In this document: piece by piece, positions 21,088-31,237 of the stretch
Position numbering within the stretch: position 1 is the stretch's first letter
Layout of the letters: each line of letters opens with the position of its first letter
Source of the DNA: Schleiferiaceae bacterium
Lineage (GTDB): Bacteria; Bacteroidota; Bacteroidia; Flavobacteriales; Schleiferiaceae
Assembly: GCA_028357285.1 (NCBI GenBank)
Contig: JAOMWM010000001.1
Location: forward strand, 1-64,000
Direction of reading: 5' to 3'
Length of the DNA: 64,000 nt
Made by a program: the position numbers and the translations under genes
The notes under the pieces: model-generated
Database searches by the model: none
Seen by the model: only the letters and a program-made list of their open reading frames with translations
What the model was told of the DNA's origin: nothing

Positions 21088-22415
21088 ACCGCATTCTTTT
21101 TAGCCAAAAACGGCACGGTGATTAAGCCGTGGTATTTGTAAACAAGGATACCGGCCCATAGATTCCAACCAATCATGGTGGAGGCCGTCGCAATTGCAGC
21201 ACCCAAAGGCCCTAGAAGCGGTATCAAAAGTGCATTCATTGCAACATTTGCAGTTGCCATCACAAGCATAGTATTACGTGCGCTCTTCTCATAACCGGTC
21301 ATGTTCAAAACGTTAAGAACGGGACCGGCGAAGGCATTAGCTAATTGGCCTAAAGCTAAAATGAGCAGCCATGGATAGGCTTTATCCGTTGATTCGACTC
21401 CAAACAACCCGATCAAAAAGGGACCGAGAAGAACAATCAATAAAAAGATCGGGCTTGCGGTGTAGAGGTTTAAGGTCGCCACGCGTTTGGCTAAATGGCC
21501 CATTCCCGAACCGCCAGAATGAAGCCCAGCAATCATGGGTGTAACTACGGTGTTCAAAGCTGCCTGCGCGAAAGTAATTAACGTCGCAACCTTAAAGGCA
21601 ATACGGTAGATGCCTACTGATTCTTCCGGCAAATAATAGCTGAGCATTAAGGTATCCGACCAGCTCATCACCAGAAAAAGTGCGGAAGAGATCAGCATGG
21701 GTGTTGCTGATGCAAATAATCCACCCGAATAGGCCTTAGGAATGGGTGCGTGCGGGCTACAGAGACGCAGAATGTGCTGGAAAGACAATAAAAAGAAGAG
21801 CGTGCTCAAAGCCACCAGTGCAATAAGGGCTAATTGGGCACTTCCCATAGCATCACCACTCCAATCAGACCAGGGTGCAATGAGCAGGAGCAGGGCAATC
21901 ACTAAATACACCGTCCCGTGTTGATTTAAGGAAAAAAGTAAAGGCTTGTGCAATCCGCGGTACGCTTCAGCATTGAACAACATTAAAGTAAAAGGAACAA
22001 TCGCAATAGAGGCCGTGGTTATTACCGCGGTTGGCGTTTGATCAAAAAATAGATTCGTAAAGGTTGCGGCAAGGACAAAAATTGACGCGGAGACAATCAA
22101 AGAAACGCCTAAGACGCGCGCAAAAAGTTTTAAAAATAGCGGCCTTGAAGGCGCATCATTCATTTGCTGCTGACCCAGAGCTTTGACTAGTAAGGTGTCT
22201 AACCCCCAACGACCGATTGTCGAACCGATGACAATTATCGTGAAGGCCACTTCATAGACCCCGACCTCGCGTTCACCGCCAGTAGCGCTCAAACTGAAGA
22301 GTAATACGTAGCCTCCTAATGCGCCAACAACCTTAAAGAAAAGCACAATGAAGCTGCCCTTCGCTATGGAAGCAGTAGTGGGTTCTTTGAGAAAATCCAA
22401 CAATCGATTGGCCAT
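21084..22415 (-). CDS. polysaccharide flippase (MATE/Wzx-like oligosaccharide exporter)
   Basis: Polytopic; start chosen at MANRLLDFLKEP (22415) because the upstream extension of the ORF overlaps the divergent glycosyltransferase. Confidence 0.8.
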   Translation of the reverse strand: MANRLLDFLKEPTTASIAKGSFIVLFFKVVGALGGYVLLFSLSATGGEREVGVYEVAFTIIVIGSTIGRWGLDTLLVKALGQQQMNDAPSRPLFLKLFARVLGVSLIVSASIFVLAATFTNLFFDQTPTAVITTASIAIVPFTLMLFNAEAYRGLHKPLLFSLNQHGTVYLVIALLLLIAPWSDWSGDAMGSAQLALIALVALSTLFFLLSFQHILRLCSPHAPIPKAYSGGLFASATPMLISSALFLVMSWSDTLMLSYYLPEESVGIYRIAFKVATLITFAQAALNTVVTPMIAGLHSGGSGMGHLAKRVATLNLYTASPIFLLIVLLGPFLIGLFGVESTDKAYPWLLILALGQLANAFAGPVLNVLNMTGYEKSARNTMLVMATANVAMNALLIPLLGPLGAAIATASTMIGWNLWAGILVYKYHGLITVPFLAKKNAV

Positions 22416-22496
22416 GGTTTTGTCCTCAACAAGGAATTGTCGGCGAATATACCGCTTTAGTAACGTGCAAGTCGCTGCTTTTGTACATTTGAAACT

Positions 22497-23579
22497 ATGA
22501 AAATTGCGGTTAATGCTCGATGGCTTTTGCCAAACAAACTCGAAGGCACAGGGATTTATACCCTGCGTATGCTTGAGCAGATCATTCCCACTTTTCCTCA
22601 GCATGAATTTCATTTGCTGCTTGACCGTGGCATTGCTACGAACCAATTCTCTTTAGACTTCCCAAATGTTCACTTCCATGTTGTTGCTCCGCAGGCGCGT
22701 CACCCTTTGCTCTGGACCCTGTGGAATGACTTTTCCGTGCCGCGCGCATTGAAGAAGCTTCGTATCGATTTGTATTGGTCGCCGGATGGACTTCCTGCAA
22801 AAACCAGAATACCACAATGGCTCACCATTCACGATCTAAATTTTGAATACCACCCAGAATGGGTTCCAAAAAATGTAGCCACCTATTACCGAAAACAGAT
22901 TCGAAAGGGTGCTGCTCAAGCACAACAAATCTTTACCGTTAGCCAATGGAGCGCTGAGGACATCGCGAACACCTATGGTATACCTCCCGAAAAAATAGCA
23001 CTGACGTATAATGCGCCACAACAGCAAATGAAACCGGGCCAAATGGAAACCGAAGTTCCCTATTTCTGTGCAGTAGGCGCACTTACTCCTAGAAAAAATC
23101 TTGGCACACTTTTGCTGGCATTCGATCATTGGGTCGCGAAACACCCCACTGCCACTCACCGCTTAAAAATTGCCGGTGCCGCACACTTTAAAGACCCTGC
23201 CTTCGAGGCCGTTCGCAATTCTTTAAAACATGCGGACCGGATCGATTGGTTGGGCAGACTTTCAGGACCGGCGCTTGAAGCGCTTTACGGTGGATCCACT
23301 GCCTATTGCATGCCCAGTGCCATGGAAGGATTTGGCATTCCATTAGTAGAAGCCATGCAGTGTGGAACTGCTGTCATTGCTTCAAAAAACAGTGCGTTGA
23401 CTGAAGTAGTGGGTACTGCAGGATTGCTCGTTTCTACTTACGATGTGGAGGCGTGGAGCGCGGCGTTGCAACAAATCACTACAGAAAATTCGACCTGGCG
23501 TGAGCGAGCGCTGCAGCGAGGTGACTTTTTTAAATGGGAACAGAGTGCCGCTGCATTCATCGAAGTATTGCAGGAATGA
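22497..23579 (+). CDS. glycosyltransferase family 4 protein
   Basis: 360 aa; [68 protein letters not shown]. Confidence 0.9.
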   Translation: MKIAVNARWLLPNKLEGTGIYTLRMLEQIIPTFPQHEFHLLLDRGIATNQFSLDFPNVHFHVVAPQARHPLLWTLWNDFSVPRALKKLRIDLYWSPDGLPAKTRIPQWLTIHDLNFEYHPEWVPKNVATYYRKQIRKGAAQAQQIFTVSQWSAEDIANTYGIPPEKIALTYNAPQQQMKPGQMETEVPYFCAVGALTPRKNLGTLLLAFDHWVAKHPTATHRLKIAGAAHFKDPAFEAVRNSLKHADRIDWLGRLSGPALEALYGGSTAYCMPSAMEGFGIPLVEAMQCGTAVIASKNSALTEVVGTAGLLVSTYDVEAWSAALQQITTENSTWRERALQRGDFFKWEQSAAAFIEVLQE

Positions 23580-24178
23580 AACGTCAGCATTCACTTAAAG
23601 CCATCATAGAAGCCGGTACGGATGAAGCGGGTCGTGGCTGTCTTGCTGGGCCAGTAACGGCTGCTGCAGTGATCTTACCGCCTGATTTTAAAAATGACCT
23701 GCTCAACGACTCTAAACAGCTGACCGAAAAACAACGCAACCTGCTTCGACCCATTATAGAAATGGAAGCGATTACCTGGGCAGTTGCCCACGTTAGTCCG
23801 GAGGAGATAGATTCGATGAACATCTTGAACGCAAGTATTGAAGCGATGCACAGGAGCATTGCACAATTGGACCCTCAACCCCACTTTATCGCAGTCGATG
23901 GGAACCGATTTCATCCTTATCAAAAGATCCCTCACCACTGCCAAGTCAAAGGAGACGCTACCTACCAGAATATAGCAGCCGCTTCGGTCCTTGCAAAAAC
24001 CTACCGCGACGATGTTATGCGTGAACTGGCAATAGTCCATCCGCACTACGGCTGGGAGCGCAACGCCGGCTACCCAACAAAAGCACATCGAGAAGGCATT
24101 AAGACGCACGGAGCCACGGAACACCACCGCAAAAGCTTCCAACTTCTACCGAGCCAATTGAACCTCTTCGATTTGTGA
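23576..24178 (+). CDS. rnhB: ribonuclease HII
   Basis: [23 protein letters not shown] and [13 protein letters not shown] motifs; ATGA overlap with the upstream glycosyltransferase (start at 23576). Confidence 0.93.
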   Translation: MKRQHSLKAIIEAGTDEAGRGCLAGPVTAAAVILPPDFKNDLLNDSKQLTEKQRNLLRPIIEMEAITWAVAHVSPEEIDSMNILNASIEAMHRSIAQLDPQPHFIAVDGNRFHPYQKIPHHCQVKGDATYQNIAAASVLAKTYRDDVMRELAIVHPHYGWERNAGYPTKAHREGIKTHGATEHHRKSFQLLPSQLNLFDL

Positions 24179-24247
24179 AAAACTGTAGGATTTACACACT
24201 AAAGTAGTGCGAACGGCAGCGTAGCTTTAGGTATAAATTCGCCGCAA

Positions 24248-26671
24248 ATGAAATTGGTCAAATTCAGTGCATTACTTCTTGTAGCAATCGCCTTCACGCA
24301 ATGTGGCAAAGATGCCGCGCCTGTTTCCGCTCCCGCAATGTTGCCTGTGGATGCGCCGCTTATTGTACGTGTTAATGACGCTGAAAAATTCACTGCCTTT
24401 TCTGATTCTATTGCCCTACCCTACGTGCAAGCTATTGATGTCGCTGCGCTAAATAAATACAGCAATGGACCTTGGACCGGTGCGTTAGTTGCCTCTGGGG
24501 CGGATAAATTTGATTGGATCTGGACCTTTAAAGACACGCTGGGTCAGGGCGGTTCCATGACAGAAAACGAAACCATTTATTCCATTGATAGCCTCTATGG
24601 GTTCAAAGTAGGATCTACGTGGACCATCAGTAAAAAATCGGCACTTCTACAAGATTTGTTAAACCAGCGTGCCAATGGATTCAGTCTTGCGAGAGATGCC
24701 CAATTCACTTCGCTTTGGAACAGTGCGTCGAAAGCAGATGTCATGAATCTGTTTATTCAGCACGATGAAATAGACGCAATAGGGCAACAATTCTTCCAAC
24801 AAGATTGGAGTTGGATGACACACATAGCAGCCTGGAGTGAGATTGATCTAGCCTTGCGAAAAGACAAGCTTATCGGGACTTCAGTTTCGCTCTGTCCAGA
24901 TAGTGCCCAAGTCTTCCTAAACAGCTTCACCGGTAGCGTTAGATCTGAGAAGCTCAGTAAATATGTCGCCTCGTCATCGACTTACGCCCTAGGAATGAAG
25001 ACGGGCAGAATAGATGTATGGCTACGCTCATTTAATACTTATCGAGCTCATAAACAACGACTAAAGCCTGCGCAACGCATAACTACCGAAGCGAATGTAG
25101 ACCCTATCCTTTTCAGTTCGGTAAATTTAACCGGTGACTTTGTTAGAGTTGGCTATGGGGATGCTACCATTTGTCTACTTCCGCTTAAAATAGGTGGTTC
25201 AAATGAAGTAGGCGAGCTTCTCACAGAACTGTCTTCAACTACCGGTACTGTGGACGGTCGTAGGAGTGGCACTTTAAAAGAGAAGCATAAATTTTTATTC
25301 AGCGCACTCTACGGCTGGTTCTTTTCTGATCTTGGAACTCCTTCATGGACGCTCAACGAAGACGTTTTAGCTATTGCACCAAATGAAAAGATCCTTGAGG
25401 TCTACATGAGTGAGATTGGTTTAGGTAAAACTTGGGATGCTATGGAGGCTTTTGATCCGCTCTCTGAAGCACTAAACAAAGCGGACCACCTCACTTTTGC
25501 CACCAGTTTAAAAGGATTCACAGAAACCGCATTTTGCCCTAGTGAACAATGGCCGGGTCTTTTTGGCAACGCTTTATTAGGTGGATCAATAGAAGTCAAA
25601 AATGAACTCGCCTTTGGTTCACTCACTATTCAAAGTCAAAAAGAACAAGCTGTAAGCAGCTCCTATTTGTGGTCTACATCATTAGAAGCTCCTGTCATTT
25701 CTGGGCCATTCCTCGTTAAAAATCATAGATCCGGAGTAAATAATGTGGTCGTACAAGACGAGACCAATACGCTGTATTGGCTGAATGAAGCAGGAGAAGT
25801 GCAATGGTCTAGGAAATTAAACGAGGCGGTTGTGGGTCCTATCCAGCAAGTAGATTTATTTAAAAATACCAAATACCAATTAGTCTTTACCACTTCCAAC
25901 CAACTCCATTGTATTGACCTACTAGGAACAAATGTGGAAGCCTTCCCTATCGAACTCCCATCGACGACTACGTTAGGCCTTATGGTAGTGGATTACGATA
26001 AGAATAGAAACTACAGGCTCCTCGTACCTTGTGGTGACCGGTTGTACAACTTTACTAGTGATGGTAAACGGGTGGAGGGCTGGAAAACCGACGCGTCCAA
26101 TGGAACCCTCACGCAACGTCCATTTTTGTACCAACGCGGTGGAAAAGACTATATCATTACCTCAACGCAAGAACAGGCGTTCATTTTGAACAGACGTGGA
26201 GAAAGCAGAATTAAAACCAATACACTCCCCGCAACAACAAATCCCTGGGCGCTCGCCCCTGGTAGTCTACCGAGCATTATTCGTGTTGGGGATGAAGGAG
26301 AGCTCCAAGAACAACGGTGGGATGGAACAGTCGAAATTTTAGAGCACGATCTAAACGATTTAATAGGCTTAGAACAACAGAGCTATGGCCGTATTTATTG
26401 GTCTAACGAATCTATCACCGTACAAAGCGCAAACAATAGATACAACTTAGCCATTGATCAAAGAAACATCGTTTCTGTAGCATCCTATCCTGGAGGTACG
26501 GGCATTATTATGTGCGACGATAATACGATTCACGTTACCCTGCTCAACGAGCCTGTTTCGAACATTACACAATTCGATGGATCGAACGCAAAAGCCGGAC
26601 GCTTGACCACGACCGGTCCACCAGTTCTAGTCATCGCACAAGGCAATGCAGTCATTACCTATCAGCTGTAA
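24248..26671 (+). CDS. large lipoprotein of unknown function with beta-propeller-like C-terminal half
   Basis: 807 aa; lipobox-like ALLLVAIAFTQCG; C-terminal repeats of hydrophobic-strand/W motifs (VVVQDETNTLYWLNEAGEVQWSRKLNEAVVGPIQQVDL). Confidence 0.7.
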   Translation: MKLVKFSALLLVAIAFTQCGKDAAPVSAPAMLPVDAPLIVRVNDAEKFTAFSDSIALPYVQAIDVAALNKYSNGPWTGALVASGADKFDWIWTFKDTLGQGGSMTENETIYSIDSLYGFKVGSTWTISKKSALLQDLLNQRANGFSLARDAQFTSLWNSASKADVMNLFIQHDEIDAIGQQFFQQDWSWMTHIAAWSEIDLALRKDKLIGTSVSLCPDSAQVFLNSFTGSVRSEKLSKYVASSSTYALGMKTGRIDVWLRSFNTYRAHKQRLKPAQRITTEANVDPILFSSVNLTGDFVRVGYGDATICLLPLKIGGSNEVGELLTELSSTTGTVDGRRSGTLKEKHKFLFSALYGWFFSDLGTPSWTLNEDVLAIAPNEKILEVYMSEIGLGKTWDAMEAFDPLSEALNKADHLTFATSLKGFTETAFCPSEQWPGLFGNALLGGSIEVKNELAFGSLTIQSQKEQAVSSSYLWSTSLEAPVISGPFLVKNHRSGVNNVVVQDETNTLYWLNEAGEVQWSRKLNEAVVGPIQQVDLFKNTKYQLVFTTSNQLHCIDLLGTNVEAFPIELPSTTTLGLMVVDYDKNRNYRLLVPCGDRLYNFTSDGKRVEGWKTDASNGTLTQRPFLYQRGGKDYIITSTQEQAFILNRRGESRIKTNTLPATTNPWALAPGSLPSIIRVGDEGELQEQRWDGTVEILEHDLNDLIGLEQQSYGRIYWSNESITVQSANNRYNLAIDQRNIVSVASYPGGTGIIMCDDNTIHVTLLNEPVSNITQFDGSNAKAGRLTTTGPPVLVIAQGNAVITYQL

Positions 26672-27976
26672 TTATTTCTGACGGAAAAATATTTCGATCG
26701 GGGCACCGTGGAAATCAAACTCCTTACGCATCTTATTTTCTAGGAAGCGCTTGTACGGCTCTTTCACATATTGTGGTAGATTGGCAAAAAAGGCAAACTG
26801 AGGCGTCCTTGTCGGCAACTGCGTACAGAATTTAATTTTAACATATTTCCCTTTAACGGCTGGTGGCGGAAATCCTTTAATAATCTCCAGCATGGTGTCA
26901 TTAAGCTTGCTGGTGGATATCTTCTGCTTTCTACGCTCGTATACCTTGACCCCTTCTTCAAATGCCTTTAAAACACGTTGCTTTGTGAGGGCACTTGTAA
27001 AGATGATCGGGAAATCCGTGAATGGCTCTAATTTCTTGCGAATATGGGCTTCTGCATCGCGAATAGTATTGGTCGATTTTTCTACCAAATCCCACTTATT
27101 TACTACAACAACTAAACCCTTTTTATTTTTTTCTACTAAGGAAACGATGGAGAGGTCTTGTGCTTCAAATCCACGGGTTGCATCTACAATCATCATACAC
27201 ACATCTGCATGTTCGATGGCACGTACTGAGCGCATGTTAGAATAGAATTCTAAGTTTTCATGCACCTTGCCCTTCTTGCGAAGACCGGCTGTGTCGAGCA
27301 ACATGAAATCAAAACCAAACTTATTAAAGCGGGTGTTTACCGTATCTCTAGTCGTACCTGCAACTTCCGTAACGATGTTGCGCTCCTCATCGAACAACGC
27401 ATTCACTATGGATGACTTACCTGCATTTGGACGTCCGACGATGGCCATTTTAGGCAGATCATCGTAGTCATCTACTGGATTTTCATCCATGTAGGAAACC
27501 AATTCATCGAGTAGATCACCCGTTCCACTCCCGTTTACTGCACTGATAGTGTGGTATTTCTCAATACCTAGGCCGTAGAATTCCGTAGCATCTAATTCAA
27601 GCATGCTATTATCCACTTTATTCACACAGTATACCACTGGCTTTTCGGTCTTGCGCAGCAATTCAGAAATGATTTTATCAAATTCCGTTAATCCTGCTTG
27701 CAGATCTAAAACGAAGAGGACCACAGTGGATTCTTCTAGCGCCAATTCTACCTGACGGCGAATTTCAGCTTCGAAAACATCTTCCGAGCCTTCGATATAA
27801 CCGCCAGTATCAATGACAGAAAATTCCTTTCCATTCCAATCGCTCTTGCCGTAATGGCGATCACGCGTGACACCGGCAACACTATCAACGATAGCATCAC
27901 GGCGCTGGATTAGACGGTTAAATAGTGTGCTTTTCCCAACATTTGGGCGTCCCACAATGGCAACGATGTTACTCAT
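26672..27976 (-). CDS. der: ribosome biogenesis GTPase Der
   Basis: 434 aa, two GTPase domains (VGRPNVGKSTLFNRL and VGRPNAGKSSIVNAL), KH-like C-terminus. Confidence 0.96.
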   Translation of the reverse strand: MSNIVAIVGRPNVGKSTLFNRLIQRRDAIVDSVAGVTRDRHYGKSDWNGKEFSVIDTGGYIEGSEDVFEAEIRRQVELALEESTVVLFVLDLQAGLTEFDKIISELLRKTEKPVVYCVNKVDNSMLELDATEFYGLGIEKYHTISAVNGSGTGDLLDELVSYMDENPVDDYDDLPKMAIVGRPNAGKSSIVNALFDEERNIVTEVAGTTRDTVNTRFNKFGFDFMLLDTAGLRKKGKVHENLEFYSNMRSVRAIEHADVCMMIVDATRGFEAQDLSIVSLVEKNKKGLVVVVNKWDLVEKSTNTIRDAEAHIRKKLEPFTDFPIIFTSALTKQRVLKAFEEGVKVYERRKQKISTSKLNDTMLEIIKGFPPPAVKGKYVKIKFCTQLPTRTPQFAFFANLPQYVKEPYKRFLENKMRKEFDFHGAPIEIFFRQK

Positions 27977-27978
27977 AA

Positions 27979-28875
27979 TTAATTCTTATAACCAAAGCGC
28001 TTCAACTGTAAATCGTTGTCGCGCCAGTTCTTTTTCACCTTAACAAAGGTCTCCACATGCACCTTCTTTGCGAAAAATGCTTCCAATTGCTTACGCGCAC
28101 CTATTCCTACTGCCTTCAATCGACTTCCCTTGTGGCCAATTATGATGCCCTTTTGAGAATCGCGGGCAACATAAATGATGCATCGCATGCGTATAATATC
28201 CTCTTCTTCCTTGAATTCCTCAACATCTACCTCAACACTGTACGGGATTTCTTTCTTGTAATTCAGAAGGATTTGTTCCCTAATAATCTCACTAACAAAA
28301 AAGCGTTCTGTTTTATCTGTGAGCGCATCTTTATCAAAATACGGCGGACTCACCGGGACCAATTCTTTAAGTCGACTCAATAAATAGTCCGTATTTGCTT
28401 GCTCTAAGGCGCTAATGGGAATAATTTCAGCATTTGGCAAACTGGTCTGCCAGTACCCAACTTCCTCCTCTAGAGCTTCCTGTGTGGTGGTATCAATCTT
28501 ATTGACAATCAACAGCACAGGGACTGCGGTGGTGGCCAATTTTTGAAAAAAGCCCTCATCCTTCAATGCACGATCACCCGGTTCCACTAAATACAAGAAT
28601 ACATCGGCATCTTCAAAAGCATCCGACACGAATTTCATCATGTGCTCTTGCATTTTGTACGCAGGCTGAATAACACCTGGAGTATCTGAAAATACAATCT
28701 GATATTCCGGCTCGTTTAGGATTCCGAAGATGCGGTGACGCGTCGTTTGGGCCTTAGGCGTGATGATGCTAAGTCGTTCACCGACCATAGCGTTCATAAG
28801 GGTACTTTTCCCAACGTTGGGATTCCCAATGATATTAACAAAACCGCTTTTGTGTTCCATCCTGCAAAGATGCAA
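27979..28875 (-). CDS. era: GTPase Era
   Basis: 298 aa; IGNPNVGKSTLMNAMVGERLSIITPKAQTTRHRI, KH domain KGIIIGHKGSRLKAVG. Confidence 0.95.
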   Translation of the reverse strand: MHLCRMEHKSGFVNIIGNPNVGKSTLMNAMVGERLSIITPKAQTTRHRIFGILNEPEYQIVFSDTPGVIQPAYKMQEHMMKFVSDAFEDADVFLYLVEPGDRALKDEGFFQKLATTAVPVLLIVNKIDTTTQEALEEEVGYWQTSLPNAEIIPISALEQANTDYLLSRLKELVPVSPPYFDKDALTDKTERFFVSEIIREQILLNYKKEIPYSVEVDVEEFKEEEDIIRMRCIIYVARDSQKGIIIGHKGSRLKAVGIGARKQLEAFFAKKVHVETFVKVKKNWRDNDLQLKRFGYKN

Positions 28876-28909
28876 CTAAATCGTGCAGTTCTAAGTACGT
28901 TTTACTTAG

Positions 28910-29794
28910 TTAAAACTTCAGCTGCTCATCTTTACCCCAAAGGCCCCAAGAGGCGCCTACATCGCCTTCCTTCTCAATCTTCCAACTTTCATCGAACGAA
29001 GAGAAATAGAACATTGGAATGTCTTCAGCAGCAGACCAGCGCTGAGCACTGATGAAATACTTCAAGCTATTTTCAAAAGAGGCATGCGCACCACCAATAC
29101 TTTGACCACTGCTCGGCCAACCGGTTTCCGTGATTAATACAGGCTTGCCCTTCCCGGCAATCTTTGCCTCGATGTACATCTGTTTCATGTACATTAACGA
29201 ATAGTCTAAGGCACAGCCTTCCCAATACGGGTAACAATTCGCAAGAATAACATCACAGACATCACTGACTTCTGGATGATCTGTGAACTCATAATAGGCA
29301 TCTACATAGCCCACGGGTACACCAGAAACCTCAGCCTTTACACGCTCAATATATTTCACCAAAGCCGACGCTTCTAGGTCTTCACGGTATAATACTTCGT
29401 TACCAACGGCAGCGACATCCACTACACCTTGCTTACACAGAGAGACGAGGCCTGCAATCTCTGCTTCGTTTTTATCTAGATCGTCTCCAAGCCATGCACC
29501 CACTAGAGTTTTGATACCCATTTCGTGTGCAATCTGAGCGATGAACTCATTACCCTCCGTACAGGAAAAGGTGCGCACCCAGGAAATATGAGGCTGAAGA
29601 ATGCTCAATTTTCTTCGAACCTGAGCTTCCGTGAGCTGGTCACCGGGCTGCTGGCCTTCGTCATAGGCGCTAAAGCAGATGCCATGAATTCCAGCATCTA
29701 GCAACTCTCGGCTAATACTTTTCAGTTCCTCTAATGGATGCTCAACAGCCGTAATACCGGCCAATGACATGAATTTCTCCTTTCTAAATGACAT
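28910..29794 (-). CDS. GH17-like beta-1,3-glucanase/glucanosyltransferase-type protein, no signal peptide
   Basis: 294 aa; VAAVGNEVLYRE (acid/base NE) and PVLITETGWPSSGQ (nucleophile E) motifs of GH17; no recognisable export signal. Confidence 0.8.
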   Translation of the reverse strand: MSFRKEKFMSLAGITAVEHPLEELKSISRELLDAGIHGICFSAYDEGQQPGDQLTEAQVRRKLSILQPHISWVRTFSCTEGNEFIAQIAHEMGIKTLVGAWLGDDLDKNEAEIAGLVSLCKQGVVDVAAVGNEVLYREDLEASALVKYIERVKAEVSGVPVGYVDAYYEFTDHPEVSDVCDVILANCYPYWEGCALDYSLMYMKQMYIEAKIAGKGKPVLITETGWPSSGQSIGGAHASFENSLKYFISAQRWSAAEDIPMFYFSSFDESWKIEKEGDVGASWGLWGKDEQLKF

Positions 29795-29820
29795 GATTGC
29801 GTCCTTAAAAATTAATCGAT

Positions 29821-31233
29821 TTATTGGTTTCGTTGGTCCAATTTCGCGCGGACCTCACGGGCATATTTTTCATCAACATTATACTTCCACATTACCGCAA
29901 TGGCGATCAGCGTACAGAGTATAGGTAGGCCAGAGAAGACCATTCTTAATTGGTCTACAGCACCTTCAGGTTGCGCCACTGCACCACTTTGATAATTCAC
30001 CAACGTGAGAATCAACCCACTCAATGCTCCGGCAAAAGCAAAGCCAAGCTTCACCATCCACCAATAGATGGCACCGAACACACCTTCACGACGCTTTCCG
30101 GTTTTCAATTCGTCAATGTCCAAAACATCCGACGTCATAGACATCATGATGGTAAACAAGCCTCCGATACCGAAAGAGTGGAACGGCAGTGCGAATAAAA
30201 ACAGGTACGGTTTCCCTGGAACCATTAAGAACCAGAGCATAATGTATCCAATGATGGAAATGCTCTGTGAAATGATAAATGCGCGTTTTTTACCTAAAGT
30301 TTTTGACATCCGTGCAACTATGGGGATGACTAAAAAAGTGGTCACTATTGCACCAACACTCCCAAAGAGTGTCGGCCAAACTCCCACGGCTGAGGCATCG
30401 TCATTGAACAAATAACTTTTAATAATGAAGAAGGTAAAGCTCGCGATGGTATTAAAACCGTTGAAAATCAAGAAGGTCGTGATACACAACTTACGGAAGG
30501 AAGGCAATGCAAATGCCTCAACGAAACTTCTACGAATACTACCCAAGCTGCGAATAATGTTTCCAATGCTAAGCGACTCATAATCGGTCCGGTCTAAAGT
30601 GGATTCTCCTTTGATAAAAATGGCTGGTACCATCGCACAGATGGTAAATACAATGCCTACCCAGACTGCCAGGGTCCGAGTCGCCACATCTCCAGATGGG
30701 AACCAATCGGGATCGTACATAATAACCCAAAACCATGGTGCAATAACCCAAGCCCACTGACCAATCCATTGTGAGATTGCCATCACTGTCGTGCGCTCGT
30801 GAAAGTCATTACTCATTTCATAGCCCATACTGACGTACGGCACTCCGAAAATGGTAAGACCTAAATAGAACACGAACGACCAAAGCATGAAATACGTAAA
30901 GTTGTAGGTCAATGTATTTTCACGGTAGACCTGCCACAATAAGATGAAGGATATACCCATTAATAGGGCACCGATAAATACATATTTTCTTCGACGACCC
31001 CAGCGCGAGCGTGTATTGTCAGAGATGAATCCCATGATAGGATCTAAAATAGCATCAAAGGCGCGTGGTGCAAAGAAAATCACCCCCCACATCCAGCCAG
31101 GAAAACCTAAATCTTGTACCAATACGACCATGAAAATACTCATGGCAGCTGGGAACATCTGGTTCGCTAACATTCCAACTCCAAAAGCAATCTTCTGGCC
31201 CATAGGAACTTTTGTTGACGCTACTTCACTCAT
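29821..31233 (-). CDS. MFS/GPH-family sugar:cation symporter
   Basis: 470 aa polytopic; FDAILDPIMGFISDNTRSRWGRRRKYVFIG motif typical of GPH symporters. Confidence 0.88.
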   Translation of the reverse strand: MSEVASTKVPMGQKIAFGVGMLANQMFPAAMSIFMVVLVQDLGFPGWMWGVIFFAPRAFDAILDPIMGFISDNTRSRWGRRRKYVFIGALLMGISFILLWQVYRENTLTYNFTYFMLWSFVFYLGLTIFGVPYVSMGYEMSNDFHERTTVMAISQWIGQWAWVIAPWFWVIMYDPDWFPSGDVATRTLAVWVGIVFTICAMVPAIFIKGESTLDRTDYESLSIGNIIRSLGSIRRSFVEAFALPSFRKLCITTFLIFNGFNTIASFTFFIIKSYLFNDDASAVGVWPTLFGSVGAIVTTFLVIPIVARMSKTLGKKRAFIISQSISIIGYIMLWFLMVPGKPYLFLFALPFHSFGIGGLFTIMMSMTSDVLDIDELKTGKRREGVFGAIYWWMVKLGFAFAGALSGLILTLVNYQSGAVAQPEGAVDQLRMVFSGLPILCTLIAIAVMWKYNVDEKYAREVRAKLDQRNQ

Positions 31234-31237
31234 AAGG

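Noticed and set aside
22416-22646. N-terminal 77-aa extension of the flippase ORF
   Set aside because: Overlaps the divergent glycosyltransferase start and lacks family-like sequence; the start at 22415 is more plausible.
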